Positions 41,114 to 52,895 of a DNA stretch of 64,000 nt are shown here, piece by piece. The notes below the pieces were generated by a model that saw only the letters and a program-made list of their open reading frames with translations, was not told the DNA's origin and made no database searches. Both the position numbers and the translations under genes were made by a program. The stretch's first letter is position 1. Every line of letters begins with the position of its first letter. The DNA lies in contig OZ038381.1 in assembly GCA_964036045.1 (NCBI GenBank), positions 115,155,790-115,219,789 of the forward strand. The letters run 5' to 3'. Source of the stretch: Eutreptiella sp. 'Long Island Sound 2002' (Eukaryota; Euglenozoa; Euglenophyceae; Eutreptiales; Eutreptiaceae).

Positions 41114-41736
41114 GGTGTGTTAACCCTCCTTGGGGACAAGTGTGCCCACAGTTAGGATCCCTAACTAATCCATACCCGTGGGGTTCTACTCTGCTATACC
41201 CATGCCAAGGGAATATACCATAGCCCTAACTGTGCTACGTTTGTGGTGTATGTGTCTCTCTTCACTCCCCGGGTGTGACTACAGCGAACCGCCTTCACTG
41301 ATGCCGGACCGAACGTCCTAGTCAGCTACTATGGCCACTCCTATGGCGCCCAATTCCTGTGCTGGCGACTGTCCAATGGGGGAACGGCAAAAGCCCTACC
41401 TCTTGAAGACGAGGGGTGGCCAAGTGTGCTAACGGCATACAGAACGCCCTTTTTTGCTGAGTGGCCAAAAGCTAACCCACGCCCCTAGCCATACGGAAAA
41501 GTGGGGCAGGAGACCCCACTACACTACATACTCCAATGGCAGCACACGTAGTGGTGTCCATGCTAGGCCACGGCCACTTACTAGCGCCGTGTTCTCTTGC
41601 CACCTCACAAGAGGGCCAATAGGGCCTGAGGGACCATTGACTTAGCAACGCCCAGTAGCGTGTGTAGGTGTTAGGAGTAGCAAGCCCGGTAGCGGCCGAG
41701 CACGGCAGTGCTCACCCTGCCTCGAACGTTTCCCTA

Positions 41737-41975
41737 CTAGGGCTTGGAGGGAAGGATTGCTCTCAACGTGTGCACGGTGCTATCTTCAATAGTTTCTTTC
41801 CACATCTCTTGTGTTATCATACTGTTCCATGTCGCTATCTTGCGAGTGAATCGGTTTTTTTCTGTTGTGATCAGGTTGGCTGCCTTTACCTCAGGGCGCA
41901 AAGGCTTTTTGGGGGCTTCAATCCATGTTTGGAGTGTGGCCCGAGCATCTTGACACAATTTCGTGGATGAGACAA
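41737..41975 (-). pseudogene. Inverted copy of the element 4 flanking fragment
   Basis: Reverse complement of about 35739-35981, including CQDARATLQTWIEAPKKP. Confidence 0.4.
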
Positions 41976-42905
41976 CAATGTACCCTTCGTGAACGGCCGT
42001 TAAGTGGCCGTTTGAAAAATTGCGTGAATTTCATGTGAATTTACCCAAATTTTGAGGTTTTTGGGGGGAAATGCCATATTATTGGTTCAGTCCGAGAGAT
42101 TTGAGGGGCCAAAATTCCTCCCCTAGCTTCGTTACGCATCATCCAATGAAGGTCCCGCCCCAAAAGCATCCATCATGTCCGAACCGTGCCCAAAATGAGA
42201 GGTGCCGAAACCCGGCAAGCCTGTAGCCGATTCGCGGCCGTGAATTCACGCGAATTCGTACGAAATTCGCACCAATTCGCACGAATTTCGTACGAATTTC
42301 GTACGAATTTCACGTGAATTCACGTGAATTCATACCAATTTCACCCTTGTGCACCCCCTCATTTGTCCTAACACCCGGGGTACCTCCCCCCCCCAAACAC
42401 CCCTGCAGGCACCCTGGCTACAGGCAACAGGTGCACATGTGTGTGGGTGTGCCTTTGTGTGGGGTGTGTGGGTTTGTGTGGGTTTGTGTATGGTTGTATG
42501 GTTGGGTTTGCATGTGGGTGGATGCGTGACTTCCTGTTTGTTTCTACGTGCGGGCGTGCGTCTGTGTGTTGGTGTGTGTGAGGATGTGGGGGCCACCCGA
42601 CCACATACGCACACAAACCCGTCCCAAACCTCACACCAACACCCACACACCCACACACACAACCACGGACCCATGGATACACACCCACACACAAACACGC
42701 ACCCACGCGCACAAACCAATCAACACACACACACACACACACATAGACACACCCACAATGATCCCGCCCCACACACCTAACCACGATACATCCACTATGC
42801 AGGTGTGTGTGCGTATGTGTGGCTGGGCCGTGTGTGGGTGTGGGTGGGGTGGCAGGGCGGTTTGATTCCACTAATGGCATGTGGGTGTGTGTGTGTGTGG
42901 GGGGG
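41976..42905 (-). mobile_element. Truncated inverted copy of element 4 (right end only)
   Basis: Begins with the element end (complement of 35738 inward), carries the TTCGTACGAA array (42230-42335) and CA/TG-rich DNA, and stops abruptly at 42905. It was copied as part of inverted repeat 1, not as a separate insertion. Confidence 0.75.
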
Positions 42906-42906
42906 G

Positions 42907-43509
42907 TTCGTGAATGTGAGTTGACCAGGCGTAATTGCTTGAGACGTCCTGCCTGTTTTAGAGTAGGTGACCCGGTGCTTGTGCACCACTCGCGATTGCC
43001 CTCATGGCCCCGCAACTGTTTGTAGTACCCATTCTTTGGGCCCTATCGCATTGTAAAGATAAAGGGATTCAGGATCCATGTGAGATGGACTCCCCGCCTA
43101 GGTGGTGAACTGCTGTGTGCCCCTACGCAACTGAGGCACTACTATTCTCCTGATGACCTATCATTGGATGAGTGGCGTCTGACTGACAAAGAGGTCGAAC
43201 GGATCAACCTAGAGAACGCTGGGACCACTAAGGAGGCACACGAACTCGAAGAGATGATTGCCGACGAGATGGCAGTGGATGGCTATTACGTGGTTGCAGG
43301 TAATGCACGCCACAAGTATAAACAGGGCTGGAAATTCCTGACTCTGTGGGACGGCTATGGGCTATCTGAGGCAACGTGGAACCCATGTTAGCCTTCATAC
43401 AGCCTGATGCGGCTATAAATCCCATCTGTCGTTCCTATCTCGTTGAGAACAACGAGAGTCAGCTACTAACCCGCACTGAGACCCTGTCCCAGCGTAAGAA
43501 GAAACACTA
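42907..43509 (+). pseudogene. Ty3/gypsy chromovirus integrase C-terminus with chromodomain (copy A)
   Basis: The frame reads RRPACFRVGDPVLVHHSRLP, a stop, then FFGPYRIVKIKGFRIHVRW...LLCAPTQLRHYYSPDD, which matches the beta-barrel C-terminus of retroelement integrases. After a charged linker, YYVVAGNARHKYKQGWKFLTLWDGYGLSEATWNPC (about 43280-43391) is a chromodomain: the aromatic strand, the W-x-GY core and TW-x-P. Chromodomains tether integration to marked chromatin. Only the tail is present here; the copy starts abruptly at 42907. The mirrored copy at 49694-50520 extends further upstream. Confidence 0.7.
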
Positions 43510-44183
43510 ATCTCCTTGTGCCTACCTATTTGAGTCTCCCAACCGAGCTGAGGAGGTTGCAAACTTCAGGAGGCGGTGGTAGTACCTGGACACCCACTCC
43601 TCCGGTTGGGAGTCTCCTTCGGGCCACATTGCAGGCGTATTGGCTCCTCCTGGAGGTACACTTCCCCCCCACCGAGGGAAGCAATACGGGGGGTCATCGG
43701 AATACCAAATGGCCGCTTATTTGGATCGCAGCCAAAGGGTCGATGAGTTCTATTACCCCAGCCTCCCACCGTGCCACCATCCTGCACGGTGTAGTACCAA
43801 GAACGCGCCCACGCGCTGGACTAGGTACCCATGGGGTCCGTTCAGTCTTGGATTCCCTACTCCATTCGACCACCCCACCTGCGGGTGACCTGAACACGCC
43901 GGCCTACGTGAACAAGTTCCGTCCCTTCGGAACTCACAGGTGAGGCCCTTTATTCGCAACCCCCTCTCTTTGACTAACCTTCCAGGGGCGGTGTGCACTC
44001 CTAGTACTGACAGCTAGGGTTTATTATTTTGTGGACCACAAAAGGTTCAGGACTTCGGTAGAGCTCCAAGTTCGGTGTTTTGCGTGAGCTTACTAAAACA
44101 AACCCCCATTCAGGTTCGGTTTTCGTCACACGCATAGTAACGCTCACCTTCGCTGCTTGTGAAGCCCCCCCATTGCCGTGGTG
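43510..44183. other. Chromovirus 3' region, possible LTR
   Basis: Follows the integrase stop. It contains GGAGGCGGTGG (possible polypurine tract, 43569). No second LTR is in view, so the LTR call cannot be checked here. Mirrored at 48902-49560. Confidence 0.3.
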
Positions 44184-44565
44184 TGGGATGTGGCGTTCTA
44201 GGGCGTGGTGCGGAAGCCCTAGTTAGAGCACAATTTCTAGAACACCCACCTAGCCTCAATTTTGGGGAAAACCACCTAAAAAAATGTATTTGGCACCCTC
44301 AAAAAACCCCCATCCCCTTTGTTTCCCCAAGCAACCCTCATCGTAGGGGTGGTTTCTGGGGGGGGGGGGGCGAAGTGCTCTTTTCAGTTAGAGCAGAGTT
44401 AGAGCAGAGTTAGAGCACCTTGCTCTAACTAGTTAGAGCACTAGTTATCGCGCGATAACTCAGTTATCGCGCAGTTCTCGCAGGTAGTTGTCGCGCACCC
44501 CTCCTCCATCCCTCACTAGGACAAACAAGGCAAAATAGTTGGCACAAAGCATTTTTGGGCTTTGT

Positions 44566-46206
44566 TCACACAAACTCCTCGATCTGCGAGGCCTTGGCTG
44601 CCTCCGGTCCCAAAAGCCCTTGCCCCATGGCGTTCATGGACATACAATGGTGCATGTGGCGGAGGGACATACTTGGCGTCACCACGGCCCAACCCTTGAA
44701 ACAATATTTGAGCCTCCTCTTGTAAGGCCCATGCCTATACTCTGTGGGAATGAAGGAAAACTGAAAAATATTCCTCCACTTCTCAGCAAAACCAGGAGAA
44801 CCTGCCAAGCACCAATGGATCCACCTAGTGGGGAACCAACTTGAGTCTCCCCAAGCTTTCGAAAACTTTGTGGTCAACGCACGGTGGCGTTCCACTTTGG
44901 TTAGAGTGTATGTCTCCCTCACCCTCCAAAGCTGATACAAACGCTCAATGCGTTTCACCATGACATGCACAACAACCTATAATGGAGGTCCACCAGGGGT
45001 CCTCACGGAGGGGACATGCTCTTTGAGGCAATCCACAAACTGCATTTGGAAGGGGGCGGAGGTGAGGAACACTTTGGTGCTCGTACGATCAAAATCTTTT
45101 TCCTTAGCCCTTGAGGCCGAGGGGAGACGTTACCTCAGAGGAATGCCTAAGGTAAAATCCTTGAGGGCTTGTGTGAAGGCCTACAAAGCTGCAAGAGCTT
45201 GGGCTTTACCAGGGGTACCAGGGGGGGGGGGCTGAAGGGTGGTCTCCGTGCGCTTTGCAATGCCATTCAAAATGCAGCATGATGCGTGTTGGTAGGCCGT
45301 GTGTCAGGGGTCACACATCTCGAAAATACCCCCTATCTGGAGGTGAACTCCACCCCCATTTGCTCAACAATACCATTGGGGTCTTTGCACAACCAACACT
45401 TAGAGCCAGCCCCACCCATTGCTCGCATCCCTTTCCCATCCCCCGTCAAAATAACAATGCAAGTCAAATATTGGTTTTGAAATAGGACAATGTCCTCCTC
45501 CGCATCCTTCACCTCTTGATTGAGGTTGGCGGAGACATCAAGGCTTCTCAAAAAAGCCTATTCATCCCCCCCCATCCATGCAAAACCATGAGGCCCATAG
45601 CTTCACCATCAAAGCATACTTTGCCCCCCCCCCCCCCATACATTGACCCCTACAGCCGCACGGTTAGAGGATGCCTTCCACAAGGGAGTCCCATCCACTG
45701 AAATGACAACAATGGCAACGCCACTGGGGGGGGGGAGGGGGGTCCCAATAACTCGGGCCACAGATATTGCATTATGCACAATTGACTGCAAAGGCACATG
45801 GGCAGCTGCCCTATTGCCTTGGGGAAAGTAGGGCATGATCCATGCATTGCCGAACGGTCCTTAGGTCCCGTTGGGTACAACAGCGAGGCATTCGCACAAG
45901 GGCCCGCTGGGAAAGATGCATGCTGCATGCCATGCGTAGCATGCTCAAGACCTCATGCTCGTGAGCTGTGAATGCAAAATGGCCACCAAGTGGGGTACAG
46001 AGGGCTGTGCAAGACCAACCACTTAAACAAACTGCCGCCTTGGTGTTGGTACCACACAAAATGTTAGGATCCCCCGAGAGAACTCAAACCAGCCTTTGAA
46101 CAGCCTTCAACCGCCGCCGCCAGGCCTTGGGACATTGCAACTCAGTGTACCGCCGCAGGTTAGATGAATTCAGAGCCCTCGGGACCTCATTAAAAGCAGT
46201 ATCCAT
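44566..46206 (-). pseudogene. U-family transposase (copy 2)
   Basis: Near-identical to copy 1, with the same ATG context (46206), the same stops and a 134-residue open C-terminus (44566-44970). Differences I noticed are single substitutions and C/G-run length changes. Confidence 0.5.
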
Positions 46207-46261
46207 GAACAATCAGAGGTCCTGGGTGGGAAATGAGGGATGGTTTTGACGCAGGGGCCCA

Positions 46262-46405
46262 AAAAACACGCGTGATAACCCATGCGATAACATGATAATT
46301 GTTTTTCGCGCGATAACACCCGCGATAAGTCGGTTAGAGCGCGATAACCCAGCGCGATAACTAGTTAGAGCACGCACTTAGACCGCGATAACTATCGCGA
46401 CAACT
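46262..46405. repeat. TTATCGCG palindrome array (U copy 2)
   Basis: Same module as 39822-39960. Confidence 0.85.
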
Positions 46406-46442
46406 AGTTAGAGTAGAGGTTGGTGCACACTAAGTGCAGCGG

Positions 46443-47053
46443 TTAGAACACATTGGGCAGCCTAAAACAAAGGTCCACAAGCTGTTGCCGCCACATAGGC
46501 GTGCAATGCAGCAAACCCCCTGCACTATAAGAAATCACACTGCATCGCTCGCCCTCCCATGGCAATGGAGCGTGTAGTGCCCGGGTGCTGAACAACAGCG
46601 GGGTTTCTGGCGTGGCCTTGCATGCCCAACCCCCCACCTCACTACCCTTGCACACACTGGTGTGCCGCTTTTTGTCCCTCAAGGAGGGATTCGGCAGGCC
46701 ACCACTCTCCGTCCAAAATCTCCTCCCCTGAAAGACCCCAGACACACAATCGGCGCCATGGGCCCCCGATCACACAAATGGGCGTGAAGGCCCATGGTCT
46801 CAGTCCCTTGGGGGTGAACAATTTGCATGCTACACCATGTGAACCAGGTTGGTGCATTGCGAGTGCAATACTCATTGAGCCCCGCAACCAAGGGGGTGAG
46901 GGGAGGCCTCAAGGTAGCAGCAACCACCCTGGTCGACCTAAAATTAGAGGGGTTGGGGTTTCCGCTTCCCACGAGGCCCAAGTGGCACATGTCCACTTGG
47001 GCCCCATATCGCTCCTCCCCCCGAAAAATGCCCTTAGGCAAGCCCCTCAGCAA
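46443..47053 (-). pseudogene. U-element TET/JBP-like protein (copy 2, frameshifted)
   Basis: As 40001-40612, but one base is missing near 46716 (CCAAAATC against CCAGAAATC), which breaks the frame after GSFRGGDF. The distal His/Arg part is still readable downstream. Confidence 0.55.
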
Positions 47054-47062
47054 ACCAAGGAG

Positions 47063-47554
47063 TCATTCACTCCCAGCCCTGCTGCTACTCTGACTTTGCA
47101 CCCCTGCCTGTTGGGCGGTGAAGGTGGTACTGAGGGTGAATGTGAGGCTGAGCACCTGCGCCTTAGCCACCCCCACGCCCTGCTGGAGGCCATCCCTCGT
47201 CCTCCGCAACGCCTCCACCTCGATCTCCACCTCGATCTCCACCTCGATCAACCCTCGGCTGTGCTGCCTCGACCTCGGCCTTCTGCCTCCCCTCGTTGGC
47301 TCCTCCAGATCCCCCCTCACCGCCTCCAGCTCCTCCCCCCTCTTGTTGGCCACTTCGAGGGCAAGGTCCAGGGCAGGGTTACTAGCGTGTGCCAGATGGC
47401 CGCTTATCATGGTTGCAGCCACCTGGCGAGTGAGTGCCTTGTTGACCACCTGTTGCATGAGGATGTGCCCTGGTGTGATAACCTTTGGGGTGCCAGCGAT
47501 GAACAGTGGCTTCCTATACCAGGGCGAAAAGGCAAGCAAGGTGACATAGGACAA
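47063..47554 (-). CDS. U-element coiled-coil protein (copy 2)
   Basis: 163 residues, near-identical to copy 1. Confidence 0.5.
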   Translation of the reverse strand: MSYVTLLAFSPWYRKPLFIAGTPKVITPGHILMQQVVNKALTRQVAATMISGHLAHASNPALDLALEVANKRGEELEAVRGDLEEPTRGGRRPRSRQHSRGLIEVEIEVEIEVEALRRTRDGLQQGVGVAKAQVLSLTFTLSTTFTAQQAGVQSQSSSRAGSE

Positions 47555-47594
47555 GGTGTGTTAACCCTCCTTGGGGACAAGTGTGCCCACAGTT

Positions 47595-48901
47595 CCTATT
47601 TCAAAACCAATATTTGACTTGCATTGTTATTTTGACGGGGGATGGGAAAGGGATGCAAGCAATGGGTGGGGCTGGCTCTAAGTGTTGGTTGTGCAAAGAC
47701 CCCAATGGTATTGTTGAGCAAATGGGGGTGGAGTTCACCTCCAGATAGGGGGTATTTTTGAGATGTGTGACCCCTGACACACGGCCTACCAACACGCAGC
47801 ATGCTATATTTTGAATGGCATTGCAAAGCGCACGGAGACCACCCTTCAGCCCCCCCCCCCCTGGTACCCCTGGTAAAGCCCAAGCTCTTGCAGCTTTGTA
47901 GGCCTTCACACAAGCCCTCAAGGATTTTACCTTAGGCATTCCTCTGAGGTAACGTCTCCCCTCGGCCTCAAGGGCTAAGGAAAAAGATTTTGATCGTACG
48001 AGCACCAAAGTGTTCCTCACCTCCGCCCCCTTCCAAATGCAGTTTGTGGATTGCCTCAAAGAGCATGTCCCCTCCGTGAGGACCCCTGGTGGACCTCCAT
48101 TATAGGTTGTTGTGCATGTCATGGTGAAACGCATTGAGGGTTTGTATCAGCTTTGGAGGGTGGGGGAGACATACACTCTAACCCAAGTGGAACGCCACCG
48201 TGCGTTGACCACAAAGTTTTCGAAAGCTTGGGGAGACTCAAGTTGGTTCCCCACTAGGTGGATCCATTGGTGCTTGGCAGGTTCTCCTGGTTTTGCTGAG
48301 AAGTGGAGGAATATTTTTCAGTTTTCCTTCATTCCCACAGAGTATAGGCATGGGCCTTACAAGAGGAGGCTCAAATATTGTTTCAAGGGTTGGGCCGTGG
48401 TGACGCCAAGTATGTCCCTCCGCCACATGCACCATTGTATGTCCATGAACGCCATGGGGCAAGGGCTTTTGGGACCGGAGGCAGCCAAGGCCTCGCAGAT
48501 CGAGGAGTTTGTGTGAACAAAGCCCAAAAATGCTTTGTGCCAACTATTTTGCCTTGTTTGTCCTAGTGAGGGATGGAGGAGGGGTGCGCGACAACTACCT
48601 GCGAGAACTGCGCGATAACTGAGTTATCGCGCGATAACTAGTGCTCTAACTAGTTAGAGCAAGGTGCTCTAACTCTGCTCTAACTCTGCTCTAACTGAAA
48701 AGAGCACTTCGCCCCCCCCACCCCCCCAGAAACCACCCCTACGATGAGGGTTGCTTGGGGAAACAAAGGGGATGGGGGGTTTTTGAGGGTGCCAAATACA
48801 TTTTTTTAGGTGGTTTTCCCCAAAATTGAGGCTAGGTGGGTGTTCTAGAAATTGTGCTCTAACTAGGGCTTCCGCACCACGCCCTAGAACGCCACATCCC
48901 A
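47595..48901 (+). pseudogene. Inverted U transposase 3' part (copy 3)
   Basis: Reverse complement of 44184-45485. The open C-terminus lies at 48112-48516, the palindrome module at 48585-48700 and the element end at 48901. It forms the right arm of inverted repeat 2. Confidence 0.75.
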
Positions 48902-50178
48902 CACCACGGCAATGGGGGGGCTTCACAAGCAGCGAAGGTGAGCGTTACTATGCGTGTGACGAAAACCGAACCCGAATGGGGGTTTGTTTTAGTAAGCTCA
49001 CGCAAAACACCGAACTTGGAGCTCTACCGAAGTCCTGAACCTTTTGTGGTCCACAAAATAATAAACCCTAGCTGTCAGTACTAAGAGTGCACACCGCCCC
49101 TGGAAGGTTAGTCAAAGAGAGGGGGTTGCGAATAAAGGGCCTCACCTGTGAGTTCCGAAGGGACGGAACTTGTTCACGTAGGCCGGCGTGTTCAGGTCAC
49201 CCGCAGGTGGGGTGGTCGAATGGAGTTGGGAATCCAAGACTGAACGGACCCCATGGGTACCTAGTCCAGCGCGTGGGCGCGTTCTTGGTACTACACCGTG
49301 CAGGATGGTGGCACGGTGGGAGGCTGGGGTAATAGAACTCATCGACCCTTTGGCTGCGATCCAAATAAGCGGCCATTTGGTATTCCGATGACCCCCCGTA
49401 TTGCTTCCCTCGGTGGGGGGGAAGTGTACCTCCAGGAGGAGCCAATACGCCTGCAATGTGGCCTGAAGGAGACTCCCAACCGGAGGAGTGGGTGTCCAGG
49501 TACTACCACCGCCTCCTGAAGTTTGCAACCTCCTCAGCTCGGTTAGGAGACTCAAATAGGTAGGCACAAGGAGATTAGTGTTTCTTCTTACGCTGGGACA
49601 GGGTCTCAGTGCGGGTTAGTAGCTGACTCTCGTTGTTCTCAACGAGATAGGAACGACAGATGGGATTTATAGCCGCATCAGGCTGTATGAAGGCTAACAT
49701 GGGTTCCACGTTGCCTCAGATAGCCCATAGCCGTTCCACAGAGTCAGGAATTTCCAGCCCTGTTTATACTTGTGGCGTGCATTACCTGCAACCACGTAAT
49801 AGCCATCCACTGCCATCTCGTCGGCAATCATCTCTTCGAGTTCGTGTGCCTCCTTAGTGGTCCCAGCGTTCTCTAGGTTGATCCGTTCGACCTCTTTGTC
49901 AGTCAGACGCCACTCATCCAATGATAGGTCATCAGGAGAACAGTAGTGCCTCAGTTGCGTAGGGGCACACAGCAGTTCACCACCTAGGCGGGGAGTCCAT
50001 CTCACATGGATCCTGAATCCCTTTATCTTTACAATGCGATAGGGCCCAAAGAATGGGTCCTACAAACAGTTGCGGGGCCATGAGGGCAATCGCGAGTGGT
50101 GCACAAGCACCGGGTCACCTACTCTAAAACAGGCAGGACGTCTCAAGCAATTACGCCTGGTCAACTCACATTCACGAA
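47595..50178 (-). repeat. Large inverted repeat 2, right arm
   Basis: Mirror of 42907-45485. Homology ends at 50178 inside the integrase. Confidence 0.9.
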
Positions 50179-50520
50179 GGTGTTTCAGGTTAGCGCTAGC
50201 CAAATTGGGTAGGTCCTGCTTGTGTTCCAGCCAATCTCCTACAGGGCTCTTATAGTCCTTAGGGAAGTTAGTTTTGAAAAACCATGCAGGACGTTCCCAT
50301 GGACCAGTTCGTGGGGGGTGAAACCAGTTGAGGAACTCCTTTGAGAGTTCATGGTCAGGACGGCCCAGGGTAACAGGCGTACCCAGTCTTTGGCACGTTC
50401 CTGTTTCATCAGGACCCTCTGGTTCTGCTCCAGTGCACGTTTCCGTCTCTCACACAGAGGGTTCGAAGTGTGGGTGTAGGGCACACCTGCCCTGGGTATA
50501 CAAAGCCGCTATCGGAGGTG
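49694..50520 (-). pseudogene. Chromovirus integrase core end, C-terminus and chromodomain (copy B)
   Basis: Upstream of the part shared with copy A, the minus strand reads ERRKRALEQNQRVLMKQERAKDWVRLLPWAVLTMNSQRSSSTGFTPHELVHG (about 50310-50470), the end of a retroelement integrase core (Trp-x2-LLP, then N-S, TG-x-TP). After a frame change the C-terminal barrel and chromodomain follow (stop at 49694). It is therefore the longer of the two copies and the likely source of copy A. Confidence 0.7.
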
Positions 50521-50539
50521 GACCAGCTTAACTGTCTTC

Positions 50540-50800
50540 AAGCCTGCGGGGCAGTGGGCAGTGGGGCGGGGGGGGGAGGGGGCGCTTTCGGTGGCCTTGC
50601 CACGAGGGAGGGGGGGGGCGCGACCAAAGGCCCGCCCCCGATTTACTGGTACCCAACTTGGGTCCAGCCCACGGCGTGCACCCTCGCTTTGTGGTGGCTT
50701 AAATTTGGGCCGACAGGGGGGGGTGGGGTGGAGTGGTGGTGGGGGGGGGGCACCGGGGGGGGGGGCTGTAGGACAAGGGGGAATAGTGGGGGGTTAGGGT
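50540..50800. repeat. G-rich tract
   Basis: Repeated runs of 6-11 G on the plus strand, with strong potential for G-quadruplexes. Open frames here are Gly-rich artefacts. Confidence 0.7.
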
Positions 50801-51435
50801 AGAAAGAAAAAGTCCCCGGTGGGTAGAAATTTTTGTATATGTGGTTGGGGGAGGGGCAAGTGCCGCGGTTTGAAAAAAATTTTCACCTCCTGGGGGGATT
50901 TTTTTTTCAGCCCTCCTGCTCCCACCCTCCTTGGAAATGACTGGCATCCATGTTTTCTTAACCACAAATACCACCGCCTTTTGAGCCACGGGGGCTTGGT
51001 GAGGTATCGGTCAGTGTGGCATCATGAATGTGCTTGATGCCAGGTGATTCCCCATCATCATCCCCCAATGTCCACCTACAAAGGACAAGAAGGGTGATCA
51101 TGCATGAAATTGGCTGAAAATGGCGCTATCCCAAACCTTTTCAATAAAGGAGCCCTAACTAGTTGGTACCAAACAACAACCATGCCCCTGATGCCATATG
51201 TAGTATGGGTCTCTTGTGCAGCGTAAAATGCAAAATGCGCCACTTTACCCCCTCCCCTCGCCAGCCACTCATTGTGTTGCACGTGCACAAGTGGAACGCA
51301 TGTTGAAATTTTCAAAATTCAACTCTAGTGACAAAAGTACCGGTTTTAAGGAACGCAAATGCGACTCCTCAAACGACAACTCCGCGGGTAAGCCAACCCC
51401 CCCAAGGGCCAATAAAAGACCGGACTAACTGGTAT
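50801..51435. other. Stretch without a supported gene
   Basis: No coding pattern or repeat that I can support. Confidence 0.25.
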
Positions 51436-51439
51436 GGGA

Positions 51440-51515
51440 GGCAGTGTGGCATAGTGCTAACCATCTTTGGCTGTCATCGCATAGATCGCCGGTTCGAACC
51501 CGGCCTGTAGCAGTG
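51440..51515 (+). repeat. tRNA-derived (SINE-like) sequence
   Basis: TGGCATAGTGC (A-box-like, 51447) and GCCGGTTCGAACCCGGC (51489-51505), a perfect T-arm with B box, are spaced as in a tRNA gene. The acceptor stem does not pair and the anticodon arm is poor, so it is a tRNA pseudogene or SINE head, not a working tRNA. Confidence 0.45.
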
Positions 51516-51727
51516 CTCCCCCCCACCGGCCTCGCTCGACCGGGGCCCCTCCCGCTTTTTTATCTTTTAACACAACGGTATTCCCCAGGCGGGCAGTTTC
51601 AGATAACTGGTGCACGGCCGCGTAGGAAAAGGCAGAAAAAGAGCCCAGCCACCTGCGGCAGTGCGCCCCACCACCGCCCTCGCACGATGGGAGGCTGCCA
51701 CCCCACCCGTTGCTTGCCTTTGCCCGA

Positions 51728-51815
51728 GCCGCCGCTCTCGCGGCGGCTTGAACAGTGGGGTTCGAACCAGGGACCAGCGGCGCTGAAGTCCAGGGTACTT
51801 CCGCTGGGGCACGTG
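51728..51815 (-). repeat. Second B-box-bearing tRNA-like sequence
   Basis: On the minus strand GGTTCGAACCCC follows GTGCCCCAGCGGAAG at roughly tRNA spacing. No complete cloverleaf could be drawn. Confidence 0.25.
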
Positions 51816-52777
51816 GCGCTGCACCCCTACTAGGACACGCCAGCCACACCGCCGGCACGACAAACAAACATACCAGCGCCTGGAGGAGGGATGCCCGACC
51901 TTGCCCAACCTTCCCACACCGCGCTTCGCTTGGGCGCCATCCATAAGAGATCAAGTGTGCCTAACCAGATGTATGTAGTGCAAGCACTTTGCTGTTGTAT
52001 GTGTGCAAAAGCTATTGGCTTGGGCCACAGCACTTTGAATGGGTTCGACCCTCTTTGAACTGATTTGTGCGGAGCCGGATCCTGTAAGCGGGGGTACCCG
52101 GTTAGCCAAGTATCCGTCTCTATGCCAGCCAATAAAAGACTTGCAATGCAGGACAATGAAATTGGTTGACTTGCCTAGATAGACCAGACCCCACCATGGT
52201 CACACCATTTTCAGAAACAATCATCCAAACCTGTGCTAGTTGATGACTCACAGAGGTTACCCCTTCTTGCCAAGTTGCAACACAAGACTACCAAAACAAC
52301 AACCACCGGGGCCGGAGTCGCCTCAGAAGTGGCCAGTGGCCGCCGAACCATTGTCCCCAAAGCGCAAGCGGCGGTGCCGCAGTGTACATCGTTCACAATT
52401 ATTGGACAGTGAGGACCCAGACCAGAACTGCCTGTGAGCCGGGGGCATCTGGTGGTCAGTATCCGAGCCAGGCAAACCAAAACAACAACCACAGTCCTTC
52501 ATGCTAATTTGATGACAAAAGGATGAAGCAGATTATCATGATTCATGCATACAAAGCCACGCGGCACAAGGGAACAACACGACATTAGGAATTCACATGC
52601 CATACATGCCAACGCGGGACACATTGGAGCATCACACATCAATTGCAAGCAGCAGTGCTAAAGCTTGTAACGTATCTTCAAATACACTAGCAACAAGCAC
52701 ATTGTGCAGCAGCTTTTTTTCAAGATGTGCTTCATCAAAACACATCAAACTCAAGCAAGCAAAAATGGAGTCGACAC
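51816..52777. other. Stretch with a dispersed repeat, no supported gene
   Basis: 52067-52130 repeats 29961-30035. A 65-residue open frame at 52240-52437 ends in a basic KRKRRCRSVHRSQ, but nothing else supports it. Confidence 0.3.
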
Positions 52778-52895
52778 CTATGGGGTTCACTGGCATCAAC
52801 AAGCCTTCAGCCCATTGCAGGTCTCATCATCTGTCCCTATGGGGTTCACTGGCATCAACAAGCCTTCAGCCCATTGCAGGTCTCATCATCTGTCC
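52778..52895. repeat. 59 bp tandem duplication
   Basis: CTATGGGGTTCACTGGCATC starts at 52778 and 52837. Two perfect copies side by side. Confidence 0.95.

Larger units (their letters stand above)
39634..42905 (-). repeat. Large inverted repeat 1, right arm
   Basis: Reverse complement of 34812-37936, plus about 155 extra bases at 39965-40118. Ends at 42905 where chromovirus sequence begins. Confidence 0.9.
42907..45485 (+). repeat. Large inverted repeat 2, left arm
   Basis: Reverse complement of 47595-50178 with few differences. The spacer between the arms (45486-47594) is the rest of U copy 2. Confidence 0.9.
44184..47594 (-). mobile_element. U element copy 2 (left end present, right end lost)
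   Basis: Starts with TGGGATGTGGCG at 44184, the boundary also seen at 3755 and 48901. From 44376 it is a direct repeat of 37937-41153. On the minus strand it holds coiled coil, TET/JBP-like gene, palindrome array and transposase in that order. It ends at 47594, where an inverted copy of its own transposase end is fused, so the distal end is missing. Confidence 0.75.

Noticed and set aside
34812-42905. Treating inverted repeat 1 as a single foldback transposon
   Set aside because: Its arms contain parts of three different elements and its junctions do not coincide with any element end.
43510-44183. Naming a complete chromovirus LTR
   Set aside because: Only one candidate copy per side exists, both inside the inverted repeat, so LTR borders cannot be verified.
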